Part shown: one piece after another, positions 32,138-43,995 of the stretch
How the letters are laid out: each line of letters opens with the position of its first letter
Position numbering within the stretch: position 1 is the first letter of the stretch
NCBI GenBank assembly: GCA_902806575.1
Contig: CADCXD010000001.1
Location: 2,666,001 to 2,730,000 of the forward strand
Direction of reading: 5' to 3'
Length of the DNA: 64,000 nt
Source: Jackrogersella multiformis
Taxonomy: Eukaryota; Ascomycota; Sordariomycetes; Xylariales; Hypoxylaceae
Program-made: the position numbers and the translations under genes
Notes under the pieces: model-generated
Told to the model about the DNA's origin: nothing
The model's database searches: none
The model's input: only the letters and a program-made list of their open reading frames with translations

Positions 32138-34604
32138 ATGGTACCAACAAAGAATGGCGATGAGGGTGATTGGCTACATGGGCAGGATACTGAACCTGCT
32201 TCTGAGAGGACTTCGCTCCTAAGGGACTCGAGGAGTAGATTTACACAGGAGCCTACCCCAATCGCTATCCCTCGCAGGGGTAACAGGGACGATGGCTACG
32301 GAAGCTCAAGCGATGACCTGGATCCAAATGAGGCGGACCTGTTGATCGCGCGCAGCTATACTTCTGGCGGATCCGGTCTCGCACCAGAATCCTTCGAATC
32401 GGCGATGCTCAGGGGCCGTCGCCGATCTGGAAGCTCGATACGGCGGGAGTCAACCATCCGCACAATATCGCCCAAGCCCACACTGGGCGAACATTATGAA
32501 GAACCGTTCGGCTCCCCATTATCCGACGGAAGCCTTGACGAGGATCTCGAATCGGCCGGCGTCGAGCACAGCAAGTCACGGCCGTCATTCCTGATTGACA
32601 CAGACAACCGAAGGTTCTGGATCGTGTTTCTGAGCATCATGCTCACGCATTTCATCGCCTGCTTCGACGGCACCATCATGGCGTCCAGCCACCCGGTCAT
32701 CACGAGCTACTTCCGCAGCTCCAACAGCGCCAGCTGGCTGTCCACCGCGTTCCTGCTCACGAGCACGGCCTTCCAGCCCGTCATCGGCCGGCTCTCCGAT
32801 ACTATAGGTCGGAAGCCGCCGTACCTTGCGACGACGGTCATCTTCGCGCTCTCCACGCTGTGGTGCGCCCTCGCGCAGAGCATGACCAGTTTTATCCTGG
32901 CGAGGGCTGCCTGTGGACTTGGCGCTGGGGGTGTGTTAGGGATTGGGAGTATCATAATTAGCGATTTGGTGCCCATTGAGTAAGTTCCACCTATTTCATC
33001 TTAACGAGTATACCTAGGTACCTAGCAGTCTACGTGCCTACCTAGGCAGTAGCGGGCATTTCATGTGAATGAATAAATGCTAACCAAAACAAAAGACGCC
33101 GTGGCGTATATCAGAGCTACGTCAACATCGTCTACGGGCTGGCTTCGGCCTTAGGCGCGGCCCTGGGAGGGCTTATGGCGGACACTCTCGGCTGGCGCTG
33201 GGAGTTCGGCATCCAAGTCTTTCCCATCGTCCTCTGCTTCATAATAGCTTTTTTCTGTATCCCAGGTGACCTGGGCCTGCAGAATAAGCACCAATCCTTC
33301 AAAGACGGCATGAAGGCGTTCGACTTCCGAGGATCCATACTCTTGACTATATCTACTACTTTCCTGATATTGGGCTTGGTACGTTTGAATATGAATACTG
33401 GCTGGAGTAATCGTATTTGCTAACTCAAATTGAATAGAACCTTGGAGGCAATGTGCTGCCTTGTAAGTAGTATTACCTTTTCGTTTATTCTGTATTTAAA
33501 GTGGCGGAAGTAAGAGTATTAGACTAACTTACGAGTAAGGGACACACCCGATTGTCATTGGCTCGGTCGTCATCTTCGCCATCTGCTTCCCGGCATGTCT
33601 ATACGCGGAATCGCAGCACGAGCGGCCCATCATGCCCCTGATTCTCTTACACACCGCACCGAGGGCCAACATTATCTTCTCCAACTTCATCGCTTCGTTC
33701 CTGCTCAACGCTATCCTATTCAATACGTAAGTTGTTATTTCTTCTATCCTTCCCTTCCCCTCCTTTTCACTTCCAAGTAAGCATGAACAACTCCGATCTA
33801 CTTGACACATGCCAGAATCAAGTCAAGATTTCTTTAGCCACACACACACACATATATATATATATCACATATACCTACATACATATATATGAAACAACAA
33901 CTACGCAAGCCAAGAAAAGCATCTAACCAGCCAAACCAAACAGTCCCCTCTTCTTCCAAGCCGTGCTCCTAACCAGCGCCACGACCTCGGGCCTGTACCT
34001 CGTAGTCCCGGTCGTCACGGCCAGCGCGACCGGCGCGCTGACGGGGTTCCTGATCTCGCACACGCGGCGCCTGAAGTGGCCGCTGACCCTGGGCACGCTG
34101 TTCTACCTCGCGGGCACGATGCTGCTCTCGCGCATGCGCCGCGGCTGGCCGCTCTTCGCCTACCTGCTGTGCCTCGTGCCCTCGTCCGTCGGCCAGGGCT
34201 TCCAGTTCCCGGGCACGTTCATGGCGGTGCTGGCGGCGAGCGAGCACCGCGAGCAGGCCGTGGTCACGTCCACGCTGGTGCTGTGGCGCGCCCTCGGCAG
34301 CGTCCTCGGCGTCGCCTTCTCCTCGCTCGTCCTGCAGAACGCCCTCCTCCGCTTCCTGGCCGAGTACGTGGTGCCGCCCGCCGGCGAGCCCGCCCCCGAC
34401 GCCTGGAAGGCCGCGCTCGTGGCCCGCGTGCGCGAGAGCGTCGAGGCCGTCGCCGCGCTGCCCCCCGGCTCCCTCCGCGACCAGGTCGTCGCCAGCTACG
34501 AGTCCGCCGTCCGCCTCACCTTCGTGTCCCTTGTGGGCTTCGCCGCCGTCAGCGCCCTCCTGATCGTGCCTGTTAGGCTGCCGAGGCTCGGGGGCAGGAA
34601 GTAA
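32138..34604 (+). CDS. Vacuolar basic amino-acid permease, MFS VBA/FNX type
   Basis: Five exons: 32138-32979, 33096-33378, 33438-33462 (25-nt microexon), 33540-33726 and 33944-34604, giving 665 residues. The start has a strong context (CACCATGG). A long cytosolic N-terminus (about 155 residues, Ser/Arg-rich, with an acidic-dileucine-like ERTSLL) precedes TM1. The segment FIACFDGTIMASSHPVITSYF and MFS motif A GRLSDTIGRKPP (about 217-229) are typical of the drug:H+ antiporter-2 branch containing VBA1/2 and Fnx1, which load lysine, arginine or histidine into vacuoles. About 12-14 hydrophobic segments are spread over the exons. The dileucine motif supports vacuolar sorting by inference. Exon 5 is much richer in GC at third positions than exons 1-4. 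Intron 4 is 217 nt and carries a CA/TA microsatellite. It is convergent with CEF1. Other DHA2 drug pumps are possible but less likely. Confidence 0.87.
33839..33890 (+). repeat. CA/TA dinucleotide microsatellite in intron
   Basis: A (CA)n run changes into (TA)n and a second TA block, all inside intron 4 of the permease gene. It explains why this intron is the longest in the gene. Confidence 0.9.
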
Positions 34605-35079
34605 GGAGGTGCCTACCTACCTATCTGCCTATCTACCTACCTACCTAGGTACTCACCTAGGTGTGTAGGTTAGCGAGTGGGGTAGGCAGGAGGCGACTAA
34701 TAAGGATATATGAAGTTAATTGATGTTACTACGAAGAATAACGGCAGACTATTAGGGCAGTTTAGAAAAGGGGGGTAGATGAGATACGTAATCACGATTC
34801 GGGTCATGAATATTAGCATGTTAGCATATGGTTTAGACGGCGTTTCAATTGCATTACATTTTCATCTCCTGCATCCGTCCGTTGCCGCGGCGCTTCGGAC
34901 TAGGTAAAAAGTGCTATTTTCTGTATCCTTCGGTTAATGAAAGGCGTAATATCTTCTTCTATCGTAACCAGTTCTCCTTCCATAATACCGCGGCCACTCC
35001 GCAGTCCGTTGTACATAGGCGTGCGTTAGTAATATACAATTTGTACACCTTGATCTCCTCTAGTCCGATGATGACGAAA
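34605..35079. other. Convergent intergenic region
   Basis: 475 bp between the 3' ends of the permease and CEF1 genes. It begins with a dense TACC/TAGG island and is otherwise featureless. Both polyadenylation sites should lie here. Confidence 0.6.
34612..34672. repeat. CTAC tetranucleotide island
   Basis: Repeated CTAC/CTAT units followed by CCTAGGTA palindromes, immediately after the permease stop codon and so probably in its 3' untranslated region. Confidence 0.88.
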
Positions 35080-37483
35080 TTAGTGATAGCCGTTGACGCC
35101 GTCCGCCATGGCGTCGAGCTCCTCCTTGGTCTGGCGGTACGCTTCCTGCGCCTCGCGCTCCCTGCGGCTGACAAACCCGACTTCTTCCCTCAAGGCCTCC
35201 AGTCGGCTCTTGGAGGCGATCTCCTCCGATACTGCTAGCGTCTTGAACGCGCTGAGGGCGAAGTTGGCCTTCTCGAGCGCCTCGTACGCTTCGCCCATCT
35301 TGGAGCGGAGCGTCTTGGCTCGCTGCTGGTACCCTCCCAGGTGGAGGGTGAGCTTCTTCTCCAACTTCGCGCACTTCTCCACGGTGGTCATTGTGGACTC
35401 TTGTACCGACTACAGAGACACTGTTAGCAGGGCCTACAAGAGTATGTTAGGACTATGTTCAAACACTTACGTCAAAAGCTGCTCTCATAGCTGCCACCTC
35501 TTCTTCCTCGTCGTCATCTTCATAGCAGCCTAGACCGAGTAGAAGTGCGCTGCTACCTTCTCGCTCCCAACTCGCCTGAATTTCTTCGGGCTTGGGCTTG
35601 TCTCGAACCTCCATGAGGATCTTTAAACGTGCTTCAGCTAGCGAGGCGTCGTCGAGCTGTTGTAGACTAATTTGACCAACGCTGGGTTTAGAGCCTGCAA
35701 TAGGGAACTTCAAAGCATCATTCGCGATGAGCAATGCAGCCTCCTTGGCGATCTGCGCTTCTATGGGGTCGGAAACCGCAGATGCTTGCTGTATGAGGGC
35801 CTCCAGGTTGACAGACGCAGGTCGAGGTAATTCTTTCTGCATGACCTGCGTCCGTCTCTTCCTCTCCAGCTGTTCCTGGGCTTCCCTGATAGCCCGCTCT
35901 CGTTGATCCCGCACTTCAGAATCTTCTTCGAGCTCATCTATGGCCATAGCTTCTTGCTGGTCCTCAGGTATCTCCAGCTCCCATTCAGTTTCCTTTGGTT
36001 TTGGTAGGGAAGCTAGACGTTGCTTGAGTTGATGCCTCAGTGACAACTCCCGAAGTCGGGCATCATTAGGCGTTCCTCCAACCATGGACATCTCCCCGTC
36101 GGCCGCATTGAGTGCGAAGTTATCTCGAGGAGTCCGTAGTGGTGTTTGGCCGGGTCTTAGAGGTGTAGTGCCAACGCCATTCACACCGGCTCGAAGAGGA
36201 GTGGCTAGGGGATTGGGTGTCGACATTACTTGTTTTCGAGGCGCAGCTCCTTCAAATCCTGTCGAGCCAGACCCTTCTTGGAGATCGGCATTCTCTCCCC
36301 CAAGCAATACCGACTGGTTTTCTGTAAGAGCTCGAATATTTCTTATTTCATTTGCGATTCGATCTTCCTGAGGGGGGGCCATAGGTGTCCTAATTGGCGT
36401 TTGCGAGTTGAGGGTAGAGTATGTGTTTACCAGTCCTCTGGTGGCATCGTTCTCGCTAGTCTGAGCAAGTAGATTTGCTCGCTCGCCCATCATGCCCATC
36501 TTGACAATATTCTCAAGCTCACCATCGCTGACTTGAGGAGTTGGAAGAACGAGAGCTCGTCTCTTGCTACTCTGCTCGGCCTCTCGAATCTTTTGCATCT
36601 GCCCAGCTTTTAAAGCTGCTTGCATAGAGGCTGAGGGGGCATCCTTGTCATTCTTTCGTCTCTTCCTCTCAGCATCATCCTCTTGTTCACCCTTTCGCTT
36701 ACTCGCGAGCTGCTGTTTGCGAGGGTCGAATGCGGCTCGTTGCTTCTCGTTCCGCACCTGCTCTTCTGTAGTATCGTAGAACCCCTGGGCCGGTGCTTTC
36801 TCGAATGGGATGTCCGCATTGTAGTCCATCTGCCCCTTTTTGCGTGTGACGACCTTGATGTTAATGCCAGCAGTTTTCAGCTCGCGGCGTTTCTGTAAAG
36901 AAGCGAGGCGGCGCGACTCCTCTTGTTGGCGTTCCCGAGCCTTTCGCTTTGCCTTTTTTCCTTGCGTGTTCGCCAAGCGAGCACGCGCCTCGCTTAGCAT
37001 CTCCTTCTCGTCTTCATCGAGGTCGATGGTGTCGGGCTTCGCGGGTTTACTCTCGGGATCTGGGTCAACCTCTCCGGGTCGTAGTCGTCGCACATCGTCG
37101 GCTGTAGGGGCTTGGGTCTCGCCGCCTTCGGGACCGGTCAGGCCTAGACCAGTTGATTCCCTTTGCTCGGCTTCATCGAGAAGTTTCTGATAGCGTTCTA
37201 GGCACTGGTTTGCGGTACGGCCAACAATAGGAGCGATGGTTCGCCATTGAGTGGGCATCAACTTGGCCAGATGAAGTAGTTTCTCGTCTTCTTCTTTACT
37301 CCATTCGATCTTCTTGATACTTGGATCCAGCCACTCGTTCCATCTCGCCTTACACTGCTTCGGAGTCTTTCGCGGTAGCAATGACGAGACACGCGCCCAT
37401 TGATTCAGACCATATTTGGAAACGGAAACCTTGAGGATTTCATCCTCTATGTTAGTCCAAACTCCTCCCTTTACGACGGGCAT
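35080..37483 (-). CDS. cef1: Pre-mRNA splicing factor CEF1/CDC5
   Basis: Two exons: 37483-35471 and 35409-35080, joined in phase 0 across a 61-nt intron, giving 780 residues. Two N-terminal Myb repeats are clear: GVWTNIEDEIL...QCKARWNEWL (about residues 7-53) and IEWSKEEDEKLL...QCLERYQKLL (about 58-102). A Glu/Arg/Lys-rich helical region (NTQGKKAKRKARERQQEE) and the fungal CDC5 central segments (MAPP, ATPLRAG and TPLRTPRDNFALN with phospho-TP sites) follow. The last exon encodes a coiled-coil ending that binds Prp19-complex partners in the family. Established role: core subunit of the Prp19/NineTeen complex in the spliceosome, needed for catalytic activation; nuclear. Usual length for filamentous fungi. 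Confidence 0.97.
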
Positions 37484-40400
37484 TTTTGCTGCGTCTGCAC
37501 CCGCAGTGAAGTGGCGGGTTCTAAGGTTAGAAGTTGTTGATAGTAAGAAGCTGCAAAGATGGTGAATTGGTGAAAAATGATATTTGCTATGATGCGCGCG
37601 CTTGGCTTGGCTTGTTGCGAGGTGACGGATAATAATAAAAGTGGACCGGGCTCGAAACTAATATTAAGAGCTAAGAAAGCTAGAATAGAGCTACGTACAT
37701 AGATGTGGGCAAGTGCCATGTGCCAGTACCAGGTGGTTGCAGGTGGCACTGGGCATTCGGATTATTTGAATCCCCGTTCCCATAATCTCCATATTTATTA
37801 CTGCTTTCCTAACCTGCATATTCACTTAGTGATATACTGTTATATTGCATTATGTATGCCCCTTTTCATTAGCTTGCATCTATATAGCATCATTTACCAT
37901 GGTCGAACTAATAATAAAAATATATTCATTTTTAAGGCCCTTTAAGAAGACCTATAATGATTTAATAAATGATCGAGCTTCGTTTAATTATAGCTTAATA
38001 ATGATTAAGCTGCTTTTCTTTTAAATGATAACATAAATTGTTAATTTAAACTACGACGATATTAAAAGGAAATATTAAATTTAAATGAATAAAAAGATTT
38101 GGTGAATTGAGTTTAGTTTTATTTTAAACGGAACGGTAGTGATAGAGAATTTAGTACATAGTGGACCATTTTATATTAAGTGGTCATACGGAAGGTAAAA
38201 AGTTTGCAAGTATTAATACTATCAATGTGAAATTCCCATATTACATTTCAAATAAAATATTTGAATCATTTAAGATGAAATAAACCTCACTCGTTAAGTA
38301 CCTATGTTAATAGCATTTTTCTTAGGTACCTTGGTAGATAGGTCGATACCTATCTAATGTCATAGTCGGTCATAGTGTTGCAAAGCACCTAAAGCCAATA
38401 ATCCTTTAGCAAGACCCAACGTGATTCATCACCCAGCATCATTGCTGCTCGTTACCACATCATAATAAGACAGAATTGACTCATTACTTTAGGTACTTAG
38501 ATAGCTAGCAACAGGGACGCGTAATAACACCACGGAAGGGAGAGGGAAAAAAGAGACTTCCCAAAAGACATGTATGGATTCACAGTGGGGTAAAAATAAC
38601 CGAGGATAGCAGCGGCGGAACTCCTAAGTACGGAATTATAACTGCAGTGTGTATCACAATATCTCCAAGAACCGAGAAGAGTCAGCTGATAGATAGGTAC
38701 ATAAAGAATATCCGTTGGTGTGACATTTTAAACGCTGGGCGAGTTGATCGACAAATCAGTCAATGGACGAGAAATCCAAGTCTACCTAACCTACCTAGGT
38801 ATGTAGTCACATGCAGAGAGCTATAACCTAGAGATTAGTACCATCCCAGGTATCATAGTCTCTGGTCTAGACTCTCGGGTTAAAGCAACTAACGATGATC
38901 AAAGAATTAAAATAACTACTTTATATGATGATTTTATTGTCGGAACTGGCGCCTTCATCTGCCTATGGGAACGATGTAACCAGGGTAAGGTTGATGTTGT
39001 TAGCTATCGCCGAGAACGCGATTCTGAGATGATCTAAATGCAAAAATTTCACAGCAGTGGGACTTAGGGCAAAAGATGCCGAACCGATGTGAAATGCATC
39101 CATGGATAGGTATCCTAGGGAGAAAATCATCATGATAGCACTAGTTAGCTATATTAGATTCAAGAGCTACCAAAATACGGAATGTATGAGAGAACCCCGC
39201 TATGGAGTACTACTATGATGTAGGATCTCAAAGAGGCCCGGCGACCACACGAATCCTAACGAACTTACCGAAAACGTTACTATTACATAGATACTTACTT
39301 ACCACCATCCTAGTTACACCGGATGATTGAAGCATGCTTGTTTTCATGATATGCAGAGAAGAGATGAAGGGCCTAAGATGAAGAATCATCAGATCGTCCC
39401 GAAAGTCGGCCCAGGGGTCATACTAGGAGTGGCAGGAAATATTAACCGAAACGGCCCACTACGAACTAGGGTCCCGGCCCGGAGCATTAAGGAGTCCAGG
39501 GCTCCCTTGACGCGGAACCCGACAAAAAGGCGCGTCAGCCGAAGGAACTTTTCTTTATCACTTTAAACCGCGTTTAATAGGCACGTACATTGGAAAATAT
39601 GTCCATCATATTGTCTGATGGTATTTAAAGTCTCTTCTTAAGTCAAAATCCTATAATATTTTATTTATATTTATATTATAGTCAAATCTCAAACTCGAAT
39701 CAAGCAATTTTAACCTTAAATATCATTCAAAAAAAAAATTTGGTTTTTCTAGAAATGTGACAATTATTGATGTATCTTACGAGATGGCGGCGATAAAAAT
39801 AGGGGGGAAAGGGGGGGAGGACAGGCGGGGCTAAATTTTGAGAGGTCATATCACCATCCATTAGCCATCCATTGTACAACTATGAATTTAAATTCCTAGC
39901 GAATCGTTTATATTACTTCAGCCTCAATGCTGACTCAAACATGAACATAAGCTTATTTCGACTCTGTAGACCTATAATTATTGTACACTCTAATTGAAAC
40001 GGTGCCCCCTATGCCATCTTATGACACTAAATAATATCCTCAACACTAACAAGATATCTTTCATGGATTCTATGGAGTCCTCCGGTCTTTACATCAGTTC
40101 AGGGTCCCTCTTTTGACCATGGCACAATCCGTCCACACCCCACGCATCATAACCATATGATAGTCTATCTTCCGAGGTCCTACACTACTGAGACGCTGGC
40201 ATGGTTTGGCATCAGGTATATAACATAACGCACATAATATCATAAGCTGACGTTATGGAGCTCACGCGGCTACAGTTGTGTAGATATTGCGTAAGCTTAT
40301 TTTAAATTCATCAAGCTATTAGACCAAGCCCGACAGCGGTACATATGTAATAGTCAGTATGCAATCTGCGAGCTGTCACTGAATGGATTTCTGCTGCCCT

Positions 40401-41634
40401 ATCCCGGTATCCCTACTGACCCCTGTTCAGACGTTCACGGGTGTTCCCACATGCAGTAGGGTCCCACGGCGGGAGCTAGAAGCTAACTGGGAAAGACTCC
40501 GCTATGGACCGGTAACAACCTTCTTATAATACCCATTAAAATAAAGTTCCAAGGTTGTCCATTGGTCATAAAAGATCGTCATATAGGTACATTTAACCAA
40601 TAACGTGGTATCACCTGCATACCTAGGTAAGTGATGTAACAATCTAGGGTGATGCCTATTAATCCTACGTATAAGGAAGCTGTCTAAGGATCATATGGTA
40701 AACGATCAGACTTCAACGTTCAATTTCATTAAGTAGAGTTTTGTATGTACAATACGGACGTGAGAAGCAGTATCCGGATCCTCACTGGATATCCTGTTAC
40801 GATGATGAGTAGCTTCAGCATCTATTAGCTTCGTATAGACTAGAGTATACCTCATACCCTTTAAGCTATTAATTTTTCCCCTAGGCATCCATCGACTAAT
40901 CCCAATTTCCCGGGTTTGAACTTTTTTATTCACTAGGTTGGCAAGTTACCATAGGCAATCGATTAATGGTTGAGGGAATACCAAGTGAATCCCCTCACAC
41001 AAGCACTCCGGAGTATATTTCGGGTGTACTACAGTGATGAGAGGATTGTAGTTCCTTGGTTACGTCGTAGTTAGGTCCACAATTGCTCTTCACGGTAGCA
41101 GAAACAGTACATAGGCCTAGCCTTCCACGATCCACACACATAGATACCCGGTAGGCATGTAAGTGATTCGGATCACCTCGAATCATCCTGATAAATTACA
41201 AGGGACTTACAGTTGGTTCTTAGGCGGGGAAAATAACCCCTTGAATGGAAGGAGCCGATAACCCTCGTCGTTTGGTAGGATAGGCCTAGACCATGTTGTT
41301 GGTCGTTGATATTCTGGTAAGAGGCCTATAGAAAACACTGATAATCAACGATTCACTAAAAATAGAAAAGATCGTTAGTAGATCCTATCGTAATAGGTCA
41401 TTCGGTTACGTGGAACATATTAGTTATCATAGTTTACTAGGTTAGGATGGTATGAGACTGTATGCCACTACTAGTCAATGTGACATGCAAAAACGTCATG
41501 ATATCAGGTGAATGGCTAAAATCAGTCTCGCCACAGGATGCGATGCCGCAGTTTGTATAAGATCTACTTCCAGAACCCATATTCTAAGCATTTCATTCCA
41601 GTCAGGCATCTACTCTGTTCGATACACTCACAAA
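37484..41634. other. Long intergenic region, no gene seen
   Basis: About 4.1 kb. 37900-38160 is strongly AT-rich and contains a small inverted repeat (GCTTAAT...ATTAAGC near 38005), possibly remnants of a RIP-mutated repeat. A guanine-run cluster lies at 39802-39830. TAGGTACC islands occur near 38317-38350, 38783-38800 and 40620. The right end must hold the promoter of the terpene synthase. An in-frame upstream ATG at 41512 would extend that protein by 41 residues. Confidence 0.6.
39802..39830 (+). repeat. Guanine-run cluster, possible G-quadruplex
   Basis: Runs of six, seven and four guanines with intervening AG-rich bases on the plus strand. This is unusual in a stretch that is otherwise AT-rich. 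A quadruplex would need one more GG pairing from a shorter run. Confidence 0.6.
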
Positions 41635-42943
41635 ATGCGGCCCATCACTTGTTCGTTTGACCCAGTTGGTATCTCGTTTACCTCGGAAGGTAAACAAGAA
41701 AGCTTCGAATTTCTCAGAGAGGCACTTTCCCGTCCTGTGCCCGGTCTCGAAAATTGCAATGTCGTTAGTCCTCTTGCCTTGGGAGTGCCATGGCCAACAT
41801 CATTACCGGCTGCAGCGCAGTCCAAGTATTGGAAGGAAGCGGAGGAAGCAGCAGCAGATTTGATGAATCAAATTGTTGCCGCGTCACCAGGGGAGCAAGG
41901 ATCCTTACCATCAGAGATGGCGAGTGCGAGCAAGAAAGCAGCCAAGAGGCGAGAACTTCTCGATACGTCTGTTTCAGCGCCGATGAACATGTTCCCGGCA
42001 GCTAACGGCCCGCGAGCAAGAATTATGGCCAAAGCAAATTTGCTCATTTTCATGCATGATGGTAAGATATATACAACTTCGTGGCAACCAGCCAAATTGA
42101 GATGTTTTAAATTTACGATCAGGAAGCTGACAATATACAATATATTGTAGACGTCATTGAATCTGAATCTGTTGAGGTATCTGACAATCCAAAGTTGCCC
42201 ACATTCGAGTAATTGCTGACTCTTGACACTAGATTCCAACGATTATTGACAATGCTCTCGCTGATACTGTTGGTCTAGAGGGTGCGAATATACTGTGGAA
42301 AAACAGTATATTCAAAGAGTTCTCCGAGGAAACCATTAGGGAGGATCCTGTTGTAGGACCGGTGTTCTTGAAAGGTATATTGAACTGGGTAGAACATACA
42401 CGCAAGAAACTGCCTGGTTCTATGACATTCAGTTCACTCAACGAGTACATCGACTACCGCATTGGGGATTTCGCTGTTGAGTAAGCTCTACATTTGACAT
42501 AGATATCGACAGGGCTAACTATTGGTAGTTTTTGCGATGCAGCTCTGATGCTGACGTGTGAGATATTTCTAACTCCAGCTGATATGGAACCTCTTGCAAC
42601 TCTTCATCGACTTTACATGACTCACTTCTCGTTGACTAACGATCTATACTCCTATAACAAAGAGCTCTACGCCTTCAACGAAAGTGGCGCTGCCCTCGTG
42701 AATTGTGTCAGAGTTCTGGAGCTTCTCCTCAATACTACGCCCCGAGCGGCCAAAGTCATTCTCCGGGCGTACATATGGGATCTTGAGTTACAAATCAACG
42801 AAGAGCTCACCAAACTCTCGGGAAGCGGTCTTTCTCCTAGTCAATGGCGCTTCGCACGTGGCATGGTAGAGGTGTGTGCGGGAAATATTCTTTATTCCGC
42901 AACATGTTTAAGATATGCCAAGCCTGGTCTGCGCGGCGTCTAG
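41635..42943 (+). CDS. Class I terpene synthase, sesquiterpene cyclase type
   Basis: Four exons: 41635-42061, a 26-nt microexon 42151-42176, 42233-42480 and 42529-42943 (introns 89, 56 and 48 nt), giving 371 residues from this ATG (412 if 41512 is used). The first metal-binding motif is Asp142-Asp143-Val-Ile-Glu146, assembled across intron 1 and the microexon (DDxxE). The NSE triad is Asn271-Asp-x2-Ser275-x3-Glu279 (NDLYSYNKE), and an Arg-Tyr pair sits near residue 362. Spacing of about 128 residues between the motifs and total length fit fungal sesquiterpene synthases, which ionise farnesyl diphosphate with three Mg2+ and cyclise it in the cytosol. No P450, oxidase or transporter is adjacent, so it looks like a lone cyclase. 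Product not predictable. The three short introns rule out simple processed copies. Confidence 0.92.
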
Positions 42944-43995
42944 GATGGACTGGAATAATAGAGACTGAACTAGTAGTTCTGTTAGGCACACAGAAGATTG
43001 ATCTAAATAACACTTAACATTCTGTTATTGGGGAATGTGGGGGTCCTTGGGGGTTTGGCTTTCAACATAGTCAAAGGTGAAGGGGTCAGTAACCAGTGTA
43101 TAGGTATATATAGGAGTATGACCATTTGACCACAATCCCTAGTCCTTCGAAAGGTCTGAATAGGGGGGCTAAACCCCATCATATGGACACAACGATCGAG
43201 AGAATTCCATTAAGCATTGCATCGTTTTCACTCTTTCATTTCCCAATTTTACTAAAGATAGAACTTAAAAAGATTTCATTATTGGTATCATTATTGTTGT
43301 TATCGTTAAGCTATTTATGAAGGTTAATTAATACGTGTATGTAAAGATATCCTAAGCTAAAGTTGAGCGGTTTTAACCATAGTTCAAAGGAAAGGAGAAA
43401 TAAGTATTACTCCTTATTATAATTACGACGTTGAAATAATAAGACTCCTTTTAATTAAAACCTCATATTAAGTTTTTTAACCTTAAGTTCCTTAGAATCA
43501 TATTACATACCTAAGTAGGTATTTACTAGGTACTTAAGTTAAGCAGAAATGGCTGGTCATTTAAGCCGAGGTGAAATTCCAATTTTTATCTTATTGTTGT
43601 GGAAATTACGATTTACCTTTATAATAGCACTCCCAATAAACAAGGCATATAAAATATCCAAATTTTCTTTATTTAAATAACGAATGAACTTTCAGAAATA
43701 CACAATCTTGTCAAGATGCACATTATTCCTCGACCCTCTAGGTTATATCCTCCATAAAACCCGCCCTGATAAATTGGCTCATATGACGATACAAAGCCTG
43801 AATCTAAGAAAGTGCTTCAATCTTAGCTGAGCTCTTCCTGAGCTACCTGAGTTAATCTAGGTGTGTGAATATTTATTTCACATTTAAGAGACGCACTAGA
43901 TCATCTGCAAAGGTTCTGCAATTGTATGACTGGTGGTTATACGTCTTGCCCCTAATCTCTCCCTCACCTATACCAGATTGTTAGTACTATAAGTG
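42944..43995. other. Convergent AT-rich intergenic region
   Basis: About 1 kb between the 3' ends of the terpene synthase and the secreted-protein gene. 43220-43700 is clearly AT-rich. It contains one TACCTAAGTAGGTA island (43506-43520). No coding signal. Confidence 0.6.

Noticed and set aside
34076..34576. 166-codon frame within permease exon 5
   Set aside because: Frame-shifted shadow rich in Arg, Pro, Ala and Gly, due to high GC; the true frame has MFS membrane segments.
42196..42232. A 24-nt intron (GTAATT...CTAG) in the terpene synthase
   Set aside because: Too short for a fungal intron; the donor at 42177 gives a 56-nt intron in phase and a normal protein.
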